Shown here in pieces: positions 60,661 to 64,000 of a stretch of DNA of 64,000 nt. The stretch's first letter is position 1; each line of letters starts with the position of its first letter. Source of the DNA: Picochlorum sp. 'celeri' (lineage: Eukaryota; Chlorophyta; Trebouxiophyceae). Position numbers and translations under genes: made by a program. The stretch spans positions 661,497-725,496 of the forward strand of contig JAACMV010000021.1 in the NCBI GenBank assembly GCA_010909725.1, in the 5' to 3' direction. The notes under the pieces are model-generated. The model saw only the letters and a list, made by a program, of their open reading frames with translations, made no database searches and was not told the origin of the DNA.

Positions 60661-62162
60661 TTATTCTTCTTCTTCATACACTAAACCAGCATTTGCTTGT
60701 ATTCGCTTTGCTTTGGAAGGGGCGCTAAAATTGAACAAAGCGGAGGCATCATGCCTGCCAACATTCTCAATCCCAACCTGAACCAGCGCATCCAACATTG
60801 ACCTCAGCAAAGATACATCAACAACCATCTCAGCCATCTCATGAGCTTCTGCACAATCCTTTGCATAGCATTCTCCAGGTAGCCATGCTGCGTAGCGCTC
60901 ATCTCGCTCAGACTGAAACACTGCTGCATCTGACCCATTTGCAGGGACAACCCAGTGGAGGATATCTCCCATGGAACGGGACAATGCTCTATATACATAA
61001 AAACTATCGAATGAATCGTAATTACGCGGCAGCAATTCAATGACAATAGACCCAGGCTGCAAGAATAGAGAATACCCAAGATGAGAGGAATGACGAGCAA
61101 CCAGAATCTGCGTCTGAGCCATCCTCCTTGCAAACGACTCGATGGGCACCCCCAAAGTCGGGCTGTATGGCCTCACATAGAAAGCTCGACCACCCAACGT
61201 ATTTTTGTACTCATGAAGAAGCCGCAATACCTCTCCAGCATTAAATATTCCAGCATCATCCGCGGACAAGATGAGAGTAATATCTTGGGGAGGAGATGCA
61301 AAAGAGACATTAAATTCTTTCCTCACATCTTCCCTGAACGAACGCGCAATCTCCCTGGAGACGAATATATTCCGACTCTCATCCCCTTTCAATATCTTCT
61401 TATCCCGTTTCAAGAGGATGACCCGCTGAAAGCCAACCCACTGCTGGAAATCTCTCCCAATGTCCTGAATGAACCATAGCTTTGGCTTCAATCCCTTGTG
61501 AAACGAAGCAGCGGGCTTCACAGCGACACTCAACAACTCCATAATCCAAGGGTACTTTTGAACATCCTTTTTCAAAAGGTTTCGGATGATCACATGCTTG
61601 AAAGGCAGGGTCTCCCCATTGTTTTCGTTGACTGCTTGCTCAAGAGCTGCCACCACAAGCCCCCGAACTCTTCCCACAATCTCAAACCAATACGCCATAT
61701 TGCTCACTCGATCCACATCCGGGAAATCAATCATCAATGAAACACCGTCCACCCATCCAACCTTGACATTCTCCAGAAATCTGGGTACAGATTGAAATGA
61801 CAGGCAAGAGACTGGAGAACTGATACCCAGTATTTTGTACTCATCGAAACGGCACGTTTCACTCACATTTGACCACTCTGACAAAATAAAATACTTGTTT
61901 ATGTGGAAATACAACCTATCGATCGTCACCCAGTCCTTACTATCGCTGATTTCCGTGGATTTTCCTGCAGAATTTTTAAACGACAGGTTGACTGTTTCTC
62001 CTTCTTCCCTCCCGACCATCCCCTGGTGACCCAAATCTTGTATTTACACGCACCATATTCAGGTTGGTAGTCCACAAACCACGATGCGGCTGAAGTTGAA
62101 CCATAGCAAACGGGAAACGCGAGCAGAATGGTCAAGCCCAAGGTCAGCGCAGACCGATTCAT
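60661..62162 (-). CDS. GT61 (DUF563) glycosyltransferase with unresolved N-terminal junction
   Basis: The main frame covers 60661 to about 62030. The glycosyltransferase domain has DITLILSADDAGIFNAGEVL, RRMAQTQILVARHSSHLGYS and LFLQPGSIVIELLPRNYDSF, the GT61 end-block. A secretory signal (MNRSALTLGLTILLAFPVCY) starts at 62162 in another frame. No GT..AG pair both fits the phase and looks typical: gtgcgt at about 62067 with the nearest in-phase AG would give a 17-nt intron, while donors gtttgc or gtggac give 89 or 53 nt. So either a weak-donor intron or a sequence frameshift is present. Likely a Golgi enzyme for protein or polysaccharide glycosylation. Confidence 0.75.
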
Positions 62163-62204
62163 CGATTCTCCATTCAATGTATTACAGGGACATGTACTTA
62201 ATGA

Positions 62205-64000
62205 TTATTCTTGAGATTCAACCCAGGATCGCAATGTTTTGATGCGATCCTCGAGTTTGACTACTGGATGGCTTGTGACATCTCCAGATTCCAGAGCCAA
62301 TAGACGCATAACATCCCCAACATCTGGACCCTGCATTCGCCCAGTCAGTGCAATGCGAATGGGCATGAATAATCTCTTACCTTTACGCTCTTGTGCTTTA
62401 CCTATCGAGTTGATCCATCCCTTGAATTCCTTGGCATCTCCTGCAATCGCCTGCTGCAGTTCGCCTGCGTCATATGCAGCCACGACAGCACGGGCAACAC
62501 TGAGAAAATCATCATCCAAAATCTTCTTTGCAGGCTCAGATGCGAGTGTTTCTTCCAATGGGTATCCAAGCAAAGGTACAAGCTCTTGTTCGGCGTCGTT
62601 TACTAATTCAAGTGAGCTTGCAACAATGTTTACGGCTGCTTTTGCAAATGAGGAGTCAACAGCCCCGACGAGGCCAGCATCCAACAGCGCTTGTCCAACC
62701 ATGTTTTGCATATCATTCTCATCCAGAGCTCTCAAGTGCTGTCCATTCATCCAGCAAAGCTTTGTCTTATCAAACACGGCCCCACTCTTGGTGATTCTGT
62801 CGAGGGAAAACTTCTCACACAACTCCTCCTCTGTGAAAATTTCTTGCTCAGTTCCGTCATTCCATCCGAGCAGCGACAAGAAATTGAGCATTGCTGGAGC
62901 CAAAAATCCTTCGTCTTTGAATTCACCGACAGATGTCGCTCCGTGTCTCTTGGAAAGCTTGCTCTTATCTGGAGCCAGAATCAAGGACATGTGTCCAAAG
63001 ATTGGAACAGGGAATCCAAGAGCTTTATAGATCAGAACCTGCCTTAATGTATTTGGCAAATGCTCTTCTGCCCTCAAAACATGGGTGATTTTCATGAGAG
63101 CGTCGTCAATAGCGACACAAAAGTTGTACACAGGAAGGCCATTGGACCTCAACAGCACAAAATCTCCCAGGGTATCGGTATTCCACTGAACATCACCCCT
63201 CACAACATCCTGTATTTTGATGATTTCATTCTTTGGAACTCTGAAGCGATAGCAATAGGGAGTTCCCTTGGCCATCTCAGCCTCCACCTCCTCCTTGGAT
63301 GCCGTTGCCCATTTGCCTCTGTAAATTGGAGGCAATTTCTTCTCCTCCGCTTCCGCCTTCATCTTTGCTAATTCCTCATCAGTGCAGAAACAAGGATATG
63401 CAACCCCAGCCTCCACCAACTGATCCACATATTTTTTATAAATATCCTTCCTCTCTGACTGTCTATATGGGCCATATGGACCACCAACATCTGGACCTTC
63501 GTCCCATTCGATTCCCAGCCATGCAAGATCCCGCAACACTGCTTGCTCCGACTCCAGTGTGGATCTAGCTTTATCCGTATCTTCCACTCGCAGAATCATT
63601 TTCCCTCCCTGATTCTTGGCATACAGCCAGTTGAACAGGGCAGTCCTTGCTCCTCCAATATGCAGATTTCCTGTGGGGGAGGGAGCGAATCGAACACGAA
63701 CTCCCGTCGTAGTAGAGTCAGAATCGTTGATATTCTGAGCAGAAGACACTTCTGCGGCAGCACATGTCACGGAGGCACGAGAGGCACGTCCAACCAAAGC
63801 AGCCTGAAACAACATCTCACAACATGTAGGCAAAATCCTTCCATAAAGACATTCAGATGGTATATAGTATTCAATCTATCAGTGGAATCACGCACCTGTC
63901 GACTTCCTTGACTCGCCTGTACTCGTCCATGGACACGAGAGGCTCGGAGGACACGCGAGTTCCTCAACAGGGAGGAAATTCCCTTTGTACTCAATTGCAT
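62205..64000 (-). CDS. Organellar glutamyl-tRNA synthetase (GltX type)
   Basis: Exons 63896-64000 and 62205-63803, phase 0, 92-nt intron (gtgcgt..tttcag); 567 aa. The start ATG is the last three bases of the window. A basic presequence (MQLSTKGISSLLRNSRVLRA) suggests plastid and/or mitochondria. The class I motifs are VRFAPSPTGNLHIGGARTAL (HIGH) and KLSKRHG (KMSKS). The zinc-region analogue is YPCFCTDEELAKMK and YCYRFRVP. Bacterial-type GluRS charges organellar tRNA-Glu and feeds tetrapyrrole synthesis in plastids. The stop is 42 nt before the GT61 start on the same strand. Confidence 0.95.

Noticed and set aside
62239..63030. 263-codon plus-strand ORF opposite GltX
   Set aside because: Antisense of a strongly conserved synthetase; no plausible protein.

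Overview
This is nuclear DNA from a small, compact photosynthetic eukaryote, most likely a green alga of prasinophyte grade. The lineage call rests on a nuclear photosystem I gene (PsaD) with a simple transit peptide, a double-domain plastid co-chaperonin (Cpn20), a plastid DUF3172 protein, the plant-type fusion of NAD(P)HX epimerase with pyridoxamine-phosphate oxidase, and a nuclear organellar glutamyl-tRNA synthetase. The species cannot be named from the sequence. About 47 protein genes fill 64 kb. I saw no tRNA, rRNA, transposon or CRISPR array. Exon joins are my own readings, made by matching reading phase across GT..AG introns and by continuity with known families.

Layout. 0.2-6.8 kb: a tiny membrane protein, an LRR-hydrolase fusion, an ARF GTPase, Cpn20, PDX3-type NNRE-PPOX and a CRAL-TRIO protein. 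6.8-12 kb: a TPR protein, YebC/TACO1, a ubiquitin-like protein, Mpv17 and a calcineurin-B-like protein. 12-20.5 kb: an apparently frameshifted secreted EGF/PKD protein, SPF27, a secreted beta-helix protein, a four-TM protein and a GH31 glycosidase. 20.5-31.6 kb: RAB7, an EF-hand protein, a VPS39/VPS3-type subunit, XPF, COQ2, PP5 and SERF. 31.9-38.9 kb: a TM9 protein, NAA10, ELP5, COX15 and a class I aldolase. 38.2-41 kb: a tandem segmental duplication that left an aldolase pseudogene and two copies of a small membrane-protein gene. 41.3-52.8 kb: a Myb+UBA protein, DUF3172, NUP62/NSP1, an unknown protein, eL32, an ING protein ending in a Tudor-like domain, CtIP/COM1, LIP2, PDCD2-like and PsaD. 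52.8-64 kb: VPS4, PLAA/DOA1, RidA, importin beta, a GT61 glycosyltransferase and GltX.

Most genes are housekeeping, but several share pathways. RAB7, the VPS39/VPS3 subunit, VPS4 and PLAA act in late endosome/vacuole and ubiquitin-linked trafficking. XPF and CtIP act in DNA repair. COQ2 and COX15 serve mitochondrial respiration. Cpn20, PsaD, DUF3172 and GltX point to the plastid.

Genome-level patterns are more striking than any single gene. Introns sit overwhelmingly near the 5' end; in SERF the first coding exon is only the ATG. Every donor I placed has G at intron position 5. Convergent genes are separated by a few bases or overlap. Some same-strand neighbours are only 13, 19 and 42 nt apart, which suggests polycistronic mRNAs. 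Several divergent promoters contain long, near-perfect inverted repeats, some with a shared half-site resembling TTCGRTCAAA.
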